A DNA stretch of 64,000 nt from Actinomyces marseillensis (GTDB lineage Bacteria > Actinomycetota > Actinomycetes > Actinomycetales > Actinomycetaceae), in assembly GCF_900155605.1 (NCBI RefSeq), contig NZ_LT707420.1, positions 1,734,635 to 1,798,634 on the forward strand. The letters are read 5' to 3'. The translations under genes and the position numbers were made by a program. This document shows positions 10,038 to 19,083 of this stretch, piece by piece (positions within the stretch are counted from its first letter, which is position 1; every line of letters begins with the position of its first letter). The notes beneath the pieces were generated by a model that was given only the letters and a program-made list of their open reading frames with translations, did not search any database and had not been told where the DNA came from.

Positions 10038-10173
10038 AACCCTGCCCTCTTTCTGCGCACCAACCTTAAACCTCAAGTGGAAGGTTGATGTTTGACCTGC
10101 TTTTAGACGGAAAGACGGTAGGGGTAGGACACCTCTTCTTCAAGGTCATTTGTGGGCGTGTCGCTTCTCGAAC
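10038..10173 (-). other. ftsQ-ftsZ intergenic region, probable ftsZ promoter
   Basis: These 136 bp break the chain of overlapping genes between ftsQ and ftsZ. In other actinobacteria ftsZ has its own promoters at this place. I see no convincing -35/-10 pair by eye. Confidence 0.35.
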
Positions 10174-11301
10174 TTAAGAAGTGACAGGATGCACGGGAGA
10201 AGACACGTCGTAGGTGCGCGCCTGACGCTGCGAAATCAAAACCTGAGCCACTTTCGCTTTCAGATCATTCTCGCTAGCGACTCCCCAATTTAAGGTCCGC
10301 GAGTTCGACAATGTCATCGATACGGTCTGACCGTCATGAGTGATCATCGTGATTTGAGAACGCAATTCGTCTCCCATTGCTGCCCAAATTGCAGCAACCT
10401 CACCGGCAGCGCGTGAGCGCTCGTCTCCATCAGGCAGCGTGGTCGGTGCCATTCCTTCGGGCATGGAAGGAGAGGAGGACAAACTCACGCCTTGATCGTC
10501 AACCAAGGACCAAGCGTTCCCCTCTTTTACCGCAAGAACCGCCTGACGCGGGCGCACAGTAACCCTTAGGCCTCGAGGCCACGTGCGCTCAACCTGAGCC
10601 TCGCGAACTAAGCGCACTCCACCAACAGCGGCGCTCACTTTTGAGGTCGAAAGGCGTGGGAGCGGAGTAGAAGCAAAAGGCTCAACAGCAGCTTGTACCT
10701 CAGAGGTTGTGGCGCTATCGTCTCCCAAGCCTTCGATCGACACTTTGGACATGTCCAGCGCGAATAGAGGAGAAAAGAAGATCCCCCACACGAGTACAAT
10801 AGCCACGACACACGCCGCAGATACCGTCGCGATCCGAGTGAGCACTAGTCGACGCTGCGCTAACTGACGTTCTTTTCGGCGCTCGCTCAAGTCTGCAGTC
10901 GCGCTCTCTTCACTCGAGCCTAAAACTGTCGCAGCATCCGACTGACCGATAGGACGGCGAAGAAGGTCGCCACTGGTTGGACGAGCTGCTGCTTCGCGTC
11001 GCGAACGACGCAACTCACGATTGCGTTCACGCCTCGCCGCGCGCTCATCACGCGCTTCGCTCCCCCGACGAATCCGCGAAGCACGTGCGCCCGTTGAAAA
11101 ATGATCCTCGCGTTCGCTTCCACTTTCTTCCCCCCGTATCGAGGCCGAAGCGGTGCGCGAGTTATCCTCCACCGAGGCCTGCGGGGCCTCGACCTCCTCA
11201 GCTGCGCCTCGGCGATCGTCTTCGGGGGCGGATTCTGGGGCGCTCGCTGGTTCTTGAGGAGGAAAGGCGCGGCTGCGACGAGGACGAGGGGGTTGTTTCA
11301 C
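10174..11301 (-). CDS. ftsQ: cell division protein FtsQ with a long cytoplasmic tail
   Basis: The 375-residue divisome protein has one membrane segment (about residues 158-180) followed by a POTRA domain (FALDMSKVSIEGLGDDSATT) and the FtsQ beta domain (WPRGLRVTVRPRQAVLAV). The first 155 residues are a highly charged, probably disordered cytoplasmic tail, rich in Arg/Glu and Pro/Ala, longer than in typical FtsQ. GTG 11301 forms GTGA with the murC stop and has GGGGAGC upstream; ATG 11331 is an alternative start. Confidence 0.93.
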   Translation of the reverse strand: MKQPPRPRRSRAFPPQEPASAPESAPEDDRRGAAEEVEAPQASVEDNSRTASASIRGEESGSEREDHFSTGARASRIRRGSEARDERAARRERNRELRRSRREAAARPTSGDLLRRPIGQSDAATVLGSSEESATADLSERRKERQLAQRRLVLTRIATVSAACVVAIVLVWGIFFSPLFALDMSKVSIEGLGDDSATTSEVQAAVEPFASTPLPRLSTSKVSAAVGGVRLVREAQVERTWPRGLRVTVRPRQAVLAVKEGNAWSLVDDQGVSLSSSPSMPEGMAPTTLPDGDERSRAAGEVAAIWAAMGDELRSQITMITHDGQTVSMTLSNSRTLNWGVASENDLKAKVAQVLISQRQARTYDVSSPVHPVTS

Positions 11302-12704
11302 TGAGCGCTCCCCGCGCCGTCGTGTTCCCATTCATCGAGCACATCCTGATCGCATTGGGTAATCGATCCGGCACCCATGGTCAGGAGAATCCCACCTTCG
11401 CTGACCTCGCGAGCAGCCAAACGAGCGGCCTCATGCATGTCAGGGACGTAGCGTGCCTTCGGCAGGTGCGAAGTGATGAGAGTCGAGTCAACGCCCGGAA
11501 CGGGGTCTTCACGTGCTCCGTAGATATCACAGACATAGACGTGATCAGCATGCGAAAGCGCATCAGCAAAACGCTCCGCGAAAGACTGGGTCCGCGAATA
11601 CAAGTGAGGCTGGAAGACAACGCTTACTTCCCCATTCCCGGCTGCACTGCGGGCTTGGGTAATGGCTGCTGCGACCTCAGTGGGATGATGCGCATAGTCA
11701 TCGTAAAGCCGACGTCCGCCGTTTTCCCCCTTGAATTCAAAACGACGAGAAGTCCCGCTGAAAGCAGTGAGCGAGGAAGCCATGAGATGCCCCTCGATAC
11801 CCAAACGAACGCCAGAAATCCACGCGGCCACAGCATTCACAATGTTGTGCAGCCCAGGGACGCGCAGGTTAATCTCGACCGTTTCTGTGTTCCACAAAAC
11901 TTGAGCCGATGCGATGTGTCCATCGGTTGTCGCGTCTTTGATGACGACATCGCAGGGCGCACCAAGTTCAGGGCTTTCCTGTCCTTCACGCCCGTAGGTC
12001 ACGGTATCAATACCGCGTCCTTTCGCGTAACGAGCAAGGCGAGCACTCCCCGCGTCCTCACCGCAGCACACAAGCGTTCCGCCCTCACGAAGACACCCAA
12101 CGAAGTCAACGAAAACTTGTTCAAAGGCCTCGCGACTTCCATAGCGGTCCAAGTGATCGGGCTCGACATTGGTAACGATTTCGATCCACGGCGTGTAGTT
12201 CAGGAAAGAGCCGTCGGATTCATCGGCCTCGGCAACGAAAATATCTCCACTGCCCAAGTGAGCTCCCGAACCAAGTTCAGGGATGACAGACCCAACCGCA
12301 ATCGAAGGATCAGCGCCCGCCTGACGCAGGGCCATTGAGAGCATTCCCGAGGTCGTCGTTTTTCCATGAGCGCCTGCAACCGCAACGAAACGCATTCCGC
12401 TAGCGGCCAGAGCAAGAGCTTGAGATCGATGGATAACCCTCAGCCCTTCTTTGCGGGCATAAGCAAGTTCTGGATTTGTCTCTCGCACAGCGGTTGAAAC
12501 GACAACAACGCTATCTGCGGGAACATGCGAAGCATCGTGGCCGACGAAAACCTTCACACCCACGCTTCGTAGGTGGTCCAAGACCGGTGAATCCTTTTGA
12601 TCGGATCCCGAGACCTCAAGGCCTCGATCTTTCAAAAGCTCTGCGACGACTGACATTCCAGCGCCGCCGATACCGATCAGGTGGAAGCGATGTGAGGTAC
12701 TCAC
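11298..12704 (-). CDS. murC: UDP-N-acetylmuramate--L-alanine ligase
   Basis: MurC adds L-Ala to UDP-MurNAc, the first amino acid of the peptidoglycan stem. The 468-residue protein has the N-terminal nucleotide-binding motif HLIGIGGAGMS, the ATP loop AGAHGKTTTS near residue 110, and the typical EADESDGSFL and YAHHPTEV motifs. It starts with GTG at 12704, overlapping the murG stop as GTGA. Confidence 0.97.
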   Translation of the reverse strand: MSTSHRFHLIGIGGAGMSVVAELLKDRGLEVSGSDQKDSPVLDHLRSVGVKVFVGHDASHVPADSVVVVSTAVRETNPELAYARKEGLRVIHRSQALALAASGMRFVAVAGAHGKTTTSGMLSMALRQAGADPSIAVGSVIPELGSGAHLGSGDIFVAEADESDGSFLNYTPWIEIVTNVEPDHLDRYGSREAFEQVFVDFVGCLREGGTLVCCGEDAGSARLARYAKGRGIDTVTYGREGQESPELGAPCDVVIKDATTDGHIASAQVLWNTETVEINLRVPGLHNIVNAVAAWISGVRLGIEGHLMASSLTAFSGTSRRFEFKGENGGRRLYDDYAHHPTEVAAAITQARSAAGNGEVSVVFQPHLYSRTQSFAERFADALSHADHVYVCDIYGAREDPVPGVDSTLITSHLPKARYVPDMHEAARLAAREVSEGGILLTMGAGSITQCDQDVLDEWEHDGAGSAQ

Positions 12705-13831
12705 TTTTCAGCCTTCTTCCCATGAAGAGTCGATTCGATCAGGTCGGCAAGTTTAAGCGCGCCATCGGGTTGAGCCAGAGCTCGCGACGCCTGCGCCATC
12801 TGCTGCAATTCTGCGCTTCCGAGCAGGGGGAAGATCTTCTCACAAACGTAGTGGGCATTCAGATCCGAGTCCGCCACGAGAAGAGCACCACCGTGAGCAA
12901 CGTGGTCAGCGGCATTAAGCTTCTGCTCTCCATTACCGATAGGAAGCGGAACATACACACACGGCAATCCCAGCGCGGTCATCTCGGCGACAGTGCCTGC
13001 TCCTGAACGGCAGACAACAAGGTCAGCGACAGCTAGCGCGTCTTCCATTGTTGAGAGGTAATCAATCACGTGCCAGCGTTGTGCAACGCCAGCTGCAGAC
13101 ACCGCCTGAGAAACTTCCTGATCCTTGCCCTTCCCAGTCAAGTGAAGTACTTGCACGTTTGGCGGAAGCTGCGCGGCCGCGGCAATCATCGCACGATTAA
13201 CGTTAAGAGCGCCGAGAGATCCTCCGGTGATGAGGAGAGTCTCCATCTTCGGATCAATTCCCAGCCTCGAGGCCGCCTGCTCGCGTGCAGCGAGGCGTCC
13301 TTCCTCACTGGAGCGAGTAGCAGCCAGCTCCTGGATGGCAGGGCGAAGCGGCAAGCCCGTCACTTCCGTAATTCCCTGCTTGGCAACCAGCGGTGTCGAG
13401 GGGAAAGTCAGTCCCAAAGCCGAGGCCCAGCGAGCACCCACGCGATTAGCCAAACCCGGCCGCGCATTTTGCTCGTGGATGATGATCGGAATGCCCATTT
13501 TACGGGCGGCAAGATAAGCAGGCGTGGACACATATCCGCCAAAACCAACAAGTGCCTGCGCTCCCTGGAGGACCGAGCGACACTGAGCAATGGCTTGCTT
13601 CATGCGACGCGGCAATGAGAAGAACTGCAGGGAAGGCTTCCGGGGAAGCGGAACGCGTTCAATTGTCACAAGTTCGATGCCCGCTGCCGGAACAAGGGTC
13701 GTTTCCAAGCCCTGTTTCGTTCCAAGCGCGACAACCTCGTACCCGCGTGAACGCAGTTCAAGGGCCGTTGCGAGCAGGGGGTTCACATGCCCCGCTGTTC
13801 CACCGCCAGCAAGAACGATCTTCTCACTCAT
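12701..13831 (-). CDS. murG: UDP-GlcNAc transferase MurG (lipid II synthesis)
   Basis: MurG converts lipid I to lipid II on the inner face of the membrane. The 376-residue glycosyltransferase shows the first glycine loop (GGGTAGHVNP), a second one (GGSLGALNVN), and the UDP-GlcNAc site VVCRSGAGTVAEMTALGLP. Its ATG overlaps the ftsW stop and its stop overlaps murC, so it is translationally coupled on both sides. Confidence 0.97.
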   Translation of the reverse strand: MSEKIVLAGGGTAGHVNPLLATALELRSRGYEVVALGTKQGLETTLVPAAGIELVTIERVPLPRKPSLQFFSLPRRMKQAIAQCRSVLQGAQALVGFGGYVSTPAYLAARKMGIPIIIHEQNARPGLANRVGARWASALGLTFPSTPLVAKQGITEVTGLPLRPAIQELAATRSSEEGRLAAREQAASRLGIDPKMETLLITGGSLGALNVNRAMIAAAAQLPPNVQVLHLTGKGKDQEVSQAVSAAGVAQRWHVIDYLSTMEDALAVADLVVCRSGAGTVAEMTALGLPCVYVPLPIGNGEQKLNAADHVAHGGALLVADSDLNAHYVCEKIFPLLGSAELQQMAQASRALAQPDGALKLADLIESTLHGKKAEK

Positions 13832-15105
13832 CGTGTTCCTTCCGTCGAGCGTTGACGTTTCTTTCCGGGATGACGACGCCGCGACGAGACGCGGGGGTCA
13901 CGCAAACTCGAGAATTTCAGGCCCATTGTCATCCCTGCATTCTCGCGTGCGCAGGCAGCAACGACGGCAATCGCAGAGACCGTAAAGAGATATGAGGATC
14001 CGCCATATGAAACAAGGGGAAGAGGAACACCAATAACGGGCCCCATCCCTGTCACAGAAGCGATATTAATGAAGGCCTGGATCCCAATCCACGTCGCAAC
14101 GCCACCGGTGATGATGGCGGCGAAGAATGAGTTCGTGGTGCGAATGAGCCGAAGCATTCCCCAAATCATCAGGCACAGGCACGTAATAACGGTGAGGGAC
14201 CCCAAAAGGCCAAACTCTTCGCCGATAATCGCCAAGATAAAGTCTGTGTGCGCGGCCTGGAGGTAATTCCATTTCTCGCGCGATGCCCCCGGTCCAAGAC
14301 CGGTTAGGCCGCCCGATCCCAATGCCCACAGCGCGTGGTCAATCTGTTCGGGAGCAGACAGGTTCCGTGCGGGACGATTCCACGGCATGACCGCAGCAAT
14401 ACGCTTCAAACGCGTTGGGTTTTGGAAGACAAGGAATACTCCCAAAGGAATCACAGCTGCTGCGATGGTGAGGAACCACCGCTTGGGCAATCCTGCAACC
14501 CACACTGCTCCGGCAGCTCCCGCTGCCATGACCATTGCGGTTCCCATGTCCTTGCCCAGCATGACGTCAACAAGAGCGAGAAATGCAGTGCCGCCCACCG
14601 TGACCGCCATTTGCTTCCAGTCTTGGCGCCTTGCGCCTTCTCGAGTCAGTACCCTTCCAAGGGCGATGATCAGAGCAAGCTTGAGGAACTCAGATGGCTG
14701 GAATGTTCCCAGCCCTGGGAGAGACACCCAGTTGGTATTGCCGCCTTGAGAAGCAGCCAATGGAGTCAAGACAAGGCCTTGAAAACCGAGTGCGATCAGG
14801 AAAACCAGAGGTGCCGCTCGGTACCACAGCGATGAGGGAATACGTTGAATGATGATCGCTGCGACTAAGAATGAGATTCCGGTAATTGCGAGCTGACGAG
14901 CGAAGGTACTGTATGGGCTACCACCTTGGGAGATCGTCGTAACTGCTGATGCAGAAAAGCCCATGACCAAGCCGAATAGCGTCAAAATCAGTGCAGGTAG
15001 AGCAATGAGATAGTAGGTCGCTACAGGCGAGTAGACCTTATCTTCCTCATTTCGCCGTGCAAATTCGAAGCGAGGAATGTGGAGACGCTCAAGAAGAGAG
15101 GTCAT
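13828..15105 (-). CDS. ftsW: SEDS glycosyltransferase FtsW
   Basis: FtsW polymerises septal glycan with the transpeptidase FtsI. The 425-residue protein has about ten hydrophobic helices and the SEDS signatures GGNTNWVSLPGLGTFQPSEF and PVIGVPLPLVSYGGSSY. Its C-terminus is basic (RRHPGKKRQRSTEGTR). I choose ATG 15105, which forms ATGA with the murD stop; an ATG four codons upstream is possible. Confidence 0.95.
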   Translation of the reverse strand: MTSLLERLHIPRFEFARRNEEDKVYSPVATYYLIALPALILTLFGLVMGFSASAVTTISQGGSPYSTFARQLAITGISFLVAAIIIQRIPSSLWYRAAPLVFLIALGFQGLVLTPLAASQGGNTNWVSLPGLGTFQPSEFLKLALIIALGRVLTREGARRQDWKQMAVTVGGTAFLALVDVMLGKDMGTAMVMAAGAAGAVWVAGLPKRWFLTIAAAVIPLGVFLVFQNPTRLKRIAAVMPWNRPARNLSAPEQIDHALWALGSGGLTGLGPGASREKWNYLQAAHTDFILAIIGEEFGLLGSLTVITCLCLMIWGMLRLIRTTNSFFAAIITGGVATWIGIQAFINIASVTGMGPVIGVPLPLVSYGGSSYLFTVSAIAVVAACARENAGMTMGLKFSSLRDPRVSSRRRHPGKKRQRSTEGTR

Positions 15106-16568
15106 TGCGCAGCCCAATGAGCTTCAAGGCGCGCAACTGCCTCGCGGAAAACCTCCCCGCGCTGGGCGTAAGAACGGAATTGATCCCACGACGCGCAGGC
15201 CGGTGCAAGCACAACAGTATCTCCGGGGCGCGAGAGAGCAACGGCCTCGTTCACAACGGAGAACATCCAGTCTTCGTGTCCGTCAACTTCAACAAAGGGA
15301 ACTGTCGGCGCATATTGCGCGAGCGCACGAAGAATCGCGCTGCGGTCTTCCCCAATGACAACGACTCCGCGCAGCTGAGGGGCAATTTTTGCGACTAGCT
15401 CGCCGAATTCTTGGCCCTTCGTATCTCCCCCGGCAATCCAGATAGCTGTTCCTGGAGCAATTCCACGCAGCGAGGCCGCAGCAGCATGAGCATTTGTTGC
15501 CTTGGAATCATCAATCCACGTAACGTCCGCGGCGTGAGAGATCACCGCACGTCGATGATCGGCAGGATGGAAGTCACGCAGACCCTGTGCAACTGCCTCC
15601 GGGTTCACTCCATAAGCTCGAGCGAGGCCCGCGGCGGCAGTGGCATCCATGCGCGCAGCATCGGTAACCCCATCGTGATAAGCAATGCGCAGGTCATCAA
15701 CTTCGGCGAGGAATTGCGCCTGCATATGGCGCCTCTCCACGAAAGCGCGTTCAACCAGCGCGTCTTCAACCCATCCAACTTGAGAAATCGACGGAATTCC
15801 GAGGGTCAGACCAATAGCTCGAGCACCTTCAATGACGTCTGCCTCGGCAACCATGTGCTCGATCTCGATATCAGAAGAGGGATAGAAGCAGGCAACTTGC
15901 GTTGCGTGGTAAACCTTAGCTTTGTCCGCTGCGTAGGCTTCTGCACTACCGTGCCAATCAAGGTGATCAGCGTCGACATTGAGGCAGACCGAGGCCAAAG
16001 GAGAAACCGTAGAAACCGTGTGCAACTGGAAGGAGGAAAGCTCGACGGCGAAAACCTCCGCGTCGGTATCAACGGCCTCGCAAATCGGCAAACCAATGTT
16101 GCCAACTTCAGCGACACTAGCTCCGGAGGCACGCAAAATAGATCCCAGCATTCCAACGGTCGTAGTCTTGCCGTTCGTCCCCGTCACGCACAGCCATGGC
16201 CGTCCCGCATGAGACGAATCTTCTTGTAGTCGCCACGCAAGTTCAACTTCACCGATGACGGGGATACCTGCATCTTGAGAGGCAGAAAAAATCGGGTGGT
16301 GTGCGGGAATTCCTGGCGAGACAACAATACAGTCAGGGTTCCATGCAATTGCCTCGCATGAGAGGGCATGAGCATCCGCGTCGTAAACAACCTCAACATC
16401 AGCGAGTTCGTCTGGCGGAGCGGGAGCCTGTGCTTTGCCTTGCGAGGAGGTATCGGGGCTACGCCCGTCAAACGCACGCAGCTGCGCACCACGTGCACGC
16501 AGCGCGCGAGCAGATGCCTTTCCTGATACTCCCCACCCTAGGATTGCGAAGCGGCCCTGCCAATTCAC
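15102..16568 (-). CDS. murD: UDP-MurNAc-L-Ala--D-Glu ligase
   Basis: MurD adds D-glutamate to the stem peptide. The 488-residue protein has an N-terminal Rossmann motif (ILGWGVSGKASA), the ATP loop (VTGTNGKTTTVGML) and the C-terminal WIDDSKATNAHAA motif. GTG 16568 overlaps the mraY stop as GTGA; ATG 16583 inside mraY is the alternative and would add five residues. Confidence 0.95.
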   Translation of the reverse strand: MNWQGRFAILGWGVSGKASARALRARGAQLRAFDGRSPDTSSQGKAQAPAPPDELADVEVVYDADAHALSCEAIAWNPDCIVVSPGIPAHHPIFSASQDAGIPVIGEVELAWRLQEDSSHAGRPWLCVTGTNGKTTTVGMLGSILRASGASVAEVGNIGLPICEAVDTDAEVFAVELSSFQLHTVSTVSPLASVCLNVDADHLDWHGSAEAYAADKAKVYHATQVACFYPSSDIEIEHMVAEADVIEGARAIGLTLGIPSISQVGWVEDALVERAFVERRHMQAQFLAEVDDLRIAYHDGVTDAARMDATAAAGLARAYGVNPEAVAQGLRDFHPADHRRAVISHAADVTWIDDSKATNAHAAAASLRGIAPGTAIWIAGGDTKGQEFGELVAKIAPQLRGVVVIGEDRSAILRALAQYAPTVPFVEVDGHEDWMFSVVNEAVALSRPGDTVVLAPACASWDQFRSYAQRGEVFREAVARLEAHWAAQ

Positions 16569-17650
16569 AGTCGAGACACCCATTCTGCATAGAACAAACC
16601 GGCACCCATTACCGCAAAGAGCGCGGCAATGAGCCAGAAACGAATAACGATCGTGATTTCTTTCCAGCCCTTGAGCTCAAAGTGATGGTGCAAAGGAGCC
16701 ATACGGAAGACTCGTTTGTGGGTCATCTTAAAGACGCTGATCTGGATAACGTCGGAGAGCGTTGTCAGAACATAGAGGCCGCCGATCAGTACGGCGAGGA
16801 ACTCGGTGTCGGTCAGAATCGACACTCCGGCGAGCGCCGCACCAATTGCTTGCGAGCCGGTATCTCCCATGAAGATTTGAGCAGGAGACGCATTCCACCA
16901 CAAGAACCCGGCAAGAGCACCAACCAAGGAAGAGCAGAAGATTGCGATCGAAAGCGGATCGCGTGTGGTGTAGCAAGCGGAAATATTGACCGTATCGCCC
17001 CAACAGGATTGGAGCAGCTGGAAATAAGAGATGAAGGTGTAGGAGACGAAAACAAAGATCCCCGCACCAGCAGCAAGGCCATCCAAGCCGTCTGTCAGGT
17101 TCACTGCGTTCGACCACGCTGCGACGATAAAGTTCACCCAGATGACGATGAGAACCACGGCGGCGAGGATCCCCCATTGCGTGAAGGTCAATCCCAGGGG
17201 GCGCGCCATTGAGATATCGAAGATTCCAGGAGTACGACGATGAACATTCGGCCTGACCAAGATTCCCCACGTGAAGAGTGAGGCAATCGCAACCTGGCCA
17301 ACGATCTTTGCCCATGCATGCAGCCCCAGAGAGCGTTGGTGCATGATCTTGAGCGCATCATCAAGAAGGCCGATGAACCCGATACCAACAAAAAGGAAGA
17401 CAAGAAGCCACCCCGACCAAGAAGGCGAATGGCCATTAATCAGGTTTCCAGCCAGCCACGCGATGACCGTCGCCAAGATAATAACCAGGCCACCCATTGT
17501 GGGGGTCCCGCGCTTTGTCATGTGCGCGGTCGGTCCGTCTTGGCGGATAAATTGCCCGTATTGGTGCCGGATCAGATAGTGGATCAGGACCGGGGTGAGG
17601 GAAATTGAAAGGACTAAAGCAACTGCAAAGGCAATAATGAGCCCAATCAT
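16565..17650 (-). CDS. mraY: phospho-MurNAc-pentapeptide transferase
   Basis: MraY transfers phospho-MurNAc-pentapeptide to undecaprenyl phosphate, making lipid I. The 361-residue protein has about ten membrane helices and the family motifs GTPTMGG, NLTDGLDGLAAG, MGDTGSQAIG and APLHHHFELKGW. ATG 17650 forms ATGA with the murF stop and has GGAGG upstream, so I trim the longer open frame. Confidence 0.97.
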   Translation of the reverse strand: MIGLIIAFAVALVLSISLTPVLIHYLIRHQYGQFIRQDGPTAHMTKRGTPTMGGLVIILATVIAWLAGNLINGHSPSWSGWLLVFLFVGIGFIGLLDDALKIMHQRSLGLHAWAKIVGQVAIASLFTWGILVRPNVHRRTPGIFDISMARPLGLTFTQWGILAAVVLIVIWVNFIVAAWSNAVNLTDGLDGLAAGAGIFVFVSYTFISYFQLLQSCWGDTVNISACYTTRDPLSIAIFCSSLVGALAGFLWWNASPAQIFMGDTGSQAIGAALAGVSILTDTEFLAVLIGGLYVLTTLSDVIQISVFKMTHKRVFRMAPLHHHFELKGWKEITIVIRFWLIAALFAVMGAGLFYAEWVSRL

Positions 17651-19041
17651 AAAGTGCCCTCCTCCACTAGGCGATCGGCAACTTTCCATGCACCGGAGCC
17701 GTTGGATCCCTTAATGAACACGACGGCATTGTCTTCCAGTATGCCGCGCAGAGCGTCGATTACCTCGTCAACATTCCGGAAGCGACGATGAGTGTGGTCC
17801 TCGCCTCGCTCACTGAAGTAGAACTGCGATTCTTCACCGAGGGCAAGCACGCAGCGCGCACCTGCGTCTTCAAAGAAGCGCGCAACTTCGCGATGCGTTT
17901 CTTCCGATGCTTCGCCAAGTTCAAGAATTCCACCGGCGACAATGACCAGGGGGCGTCCTGCTGCCAGATCCGCAGCAGCACGGCATCCCGCTCGGAAGGA
18001 ATCCAAGTTCGCGTTGTAGGAATCGTCGATGAGAGTGATGTGGCGACCGTCAAACTCGAGTTCGTGAATGCTCATGCGATGAGGACTCGAGGCTGCTTGG
18101 CCGTTAACGGCGGCGCACGCCTTTTCCGGTGCGATACCCAAAACCCATGCACCCGCGATTGCCGCACAAGCATTTGAGACGTGATGGATACCGACCAAGC
18201 CAAGATGCATCGGGAAAGTCAAGCCGTCGAGATGAAGATTAAAGACAGCCCTCCCCTGCTCATCAAGGTGAAGGTCTTCAGCCCACAGGTCAGCCTCTGT
18301 ATTTCCAGCGGCAGAGAAGGTGATGATACGCCCCGGAGCCTGTGGAGCCATCTCCATCACATGCGGGTCATCGCGATTGAGAATGCTCACCCCAGAAGGA
18401 ACGAGGCCTCGAATCAATTCTGCTTTTGCATCGCGAACGCCCTCAACAGAACCAAAGCCGCCCAAGTGCGCGTGTCCCACCATGAGCTCAATGGCTGCGT
18501 CAGGGGGCGCGATACGTGTGAGGTAATCAATGTGACCGGGCCCCGATGCTCCCATTTCGAGGACTAGGTGACGCGTCGATTCATCGGCACGCAAAACTGT
18601 CAGGGGAAGACCGACCTCGTTATTGAAAGACAATTGCGGAGCAACGGTTGGTGCATCCTCGCTCATGATCGCGGCGAGAAGATCCTTTGTCGTCGTTTTG
18701 CCAGCCGAACCCGTCACTGCGATCACGTCCAGTTGCTGCGATTGACGCAGTTCACTGAGATAGGCGCGAGCGAGTTCTCCCAAGGCGAAGGTTGAGTCTG
18801 AAACAACGATTTGGGGAAGCGGCGAATCACAGACATGTTCAACGATTGCTGCCACTGCACCACGTGCAGCCGCCGCTTCGAGATACTGGTGCCCATCGCT
18901 TGTCTCACCGCGGCGTGCAACGAAAAGAGAACCCGGAGTGATTTCTCGAGAATCCGTTTCAACTGTCGCGGTCACTTCGACATCGGTGCCGTGGAGCTGT
19001 GCGCCCAATGCTTGAGCGATCCACTTGCTGGACCTATGCAT
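17647..19041 (-). CDS. murF: UDP-MurNAc-tripeptide--D-Ala-D-Ala ligase
   Basis: MurF adds D-Ala-D-Ala to the UDP-MurNAc tripeptide. The 464-residue protein has a small N-terminal domain (TDSREITPGSLFVARRG), an ATP loop (VTGSAGKTTTKDLL) and IDDSYNANLDS near the C-terminal domain. It begins at ATG 19041, with AAGGAG upstream. A 42-bp gap separates it from ftsI; in most actinobacteria murE lies in this place, and it is absent here. Confidence 0.95.
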   Translation of the reverse strand: MHRSSKWIAQALGAQLHGTDVEVTATVETDSREITPGSLFVARRGETSDGHQYLEAAAARGAVAAIVEHVCDSPLPQIVVSDSTFALGELARAYLSELRQSQQLDVIAVTGSAGKTTTKDLLAAIMSEDAPTVAPQLSFNNEVGLPLTVLRADESTRHLVLEMGASGPGHIDYLTRIAPPDAAIELMVGHAHLGGFGSVEGVRDAKAELIRGLVPSGVSILNRDDPHVMEMAPQAPGRIITFSAAGNTEADLWAEDLHLDEQGRAVFNLHLDGLTFPMHLGLVGIHHVSNACAAIAGAWVLGIAPEKACAAVNGQAASSPHRMSIHELEFDGRHITLIDDSYNANLDSFRAGCRAAADLAAGRPLVIVAGGILELGEASEETHREVARFFEDAGARCVLALGEESQFYFSERGEDHTHRRFRNVDEVIDALRGILEDNAVVFIKGSNGSGAWKVADRLVEEGTL

Positions 19042-19083
19042 GCTTCTCCTTAGGGTTTCACCCATTTACTGCACACTAGCGTA

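Noticed and set aside
10977..12338. 453-codon open frame on the plus strand opposite ftsQ and murC
   Set aside because: It crosses two conserved genes in antisense and shows no domain; it is an effect of G+C-rich codon use.
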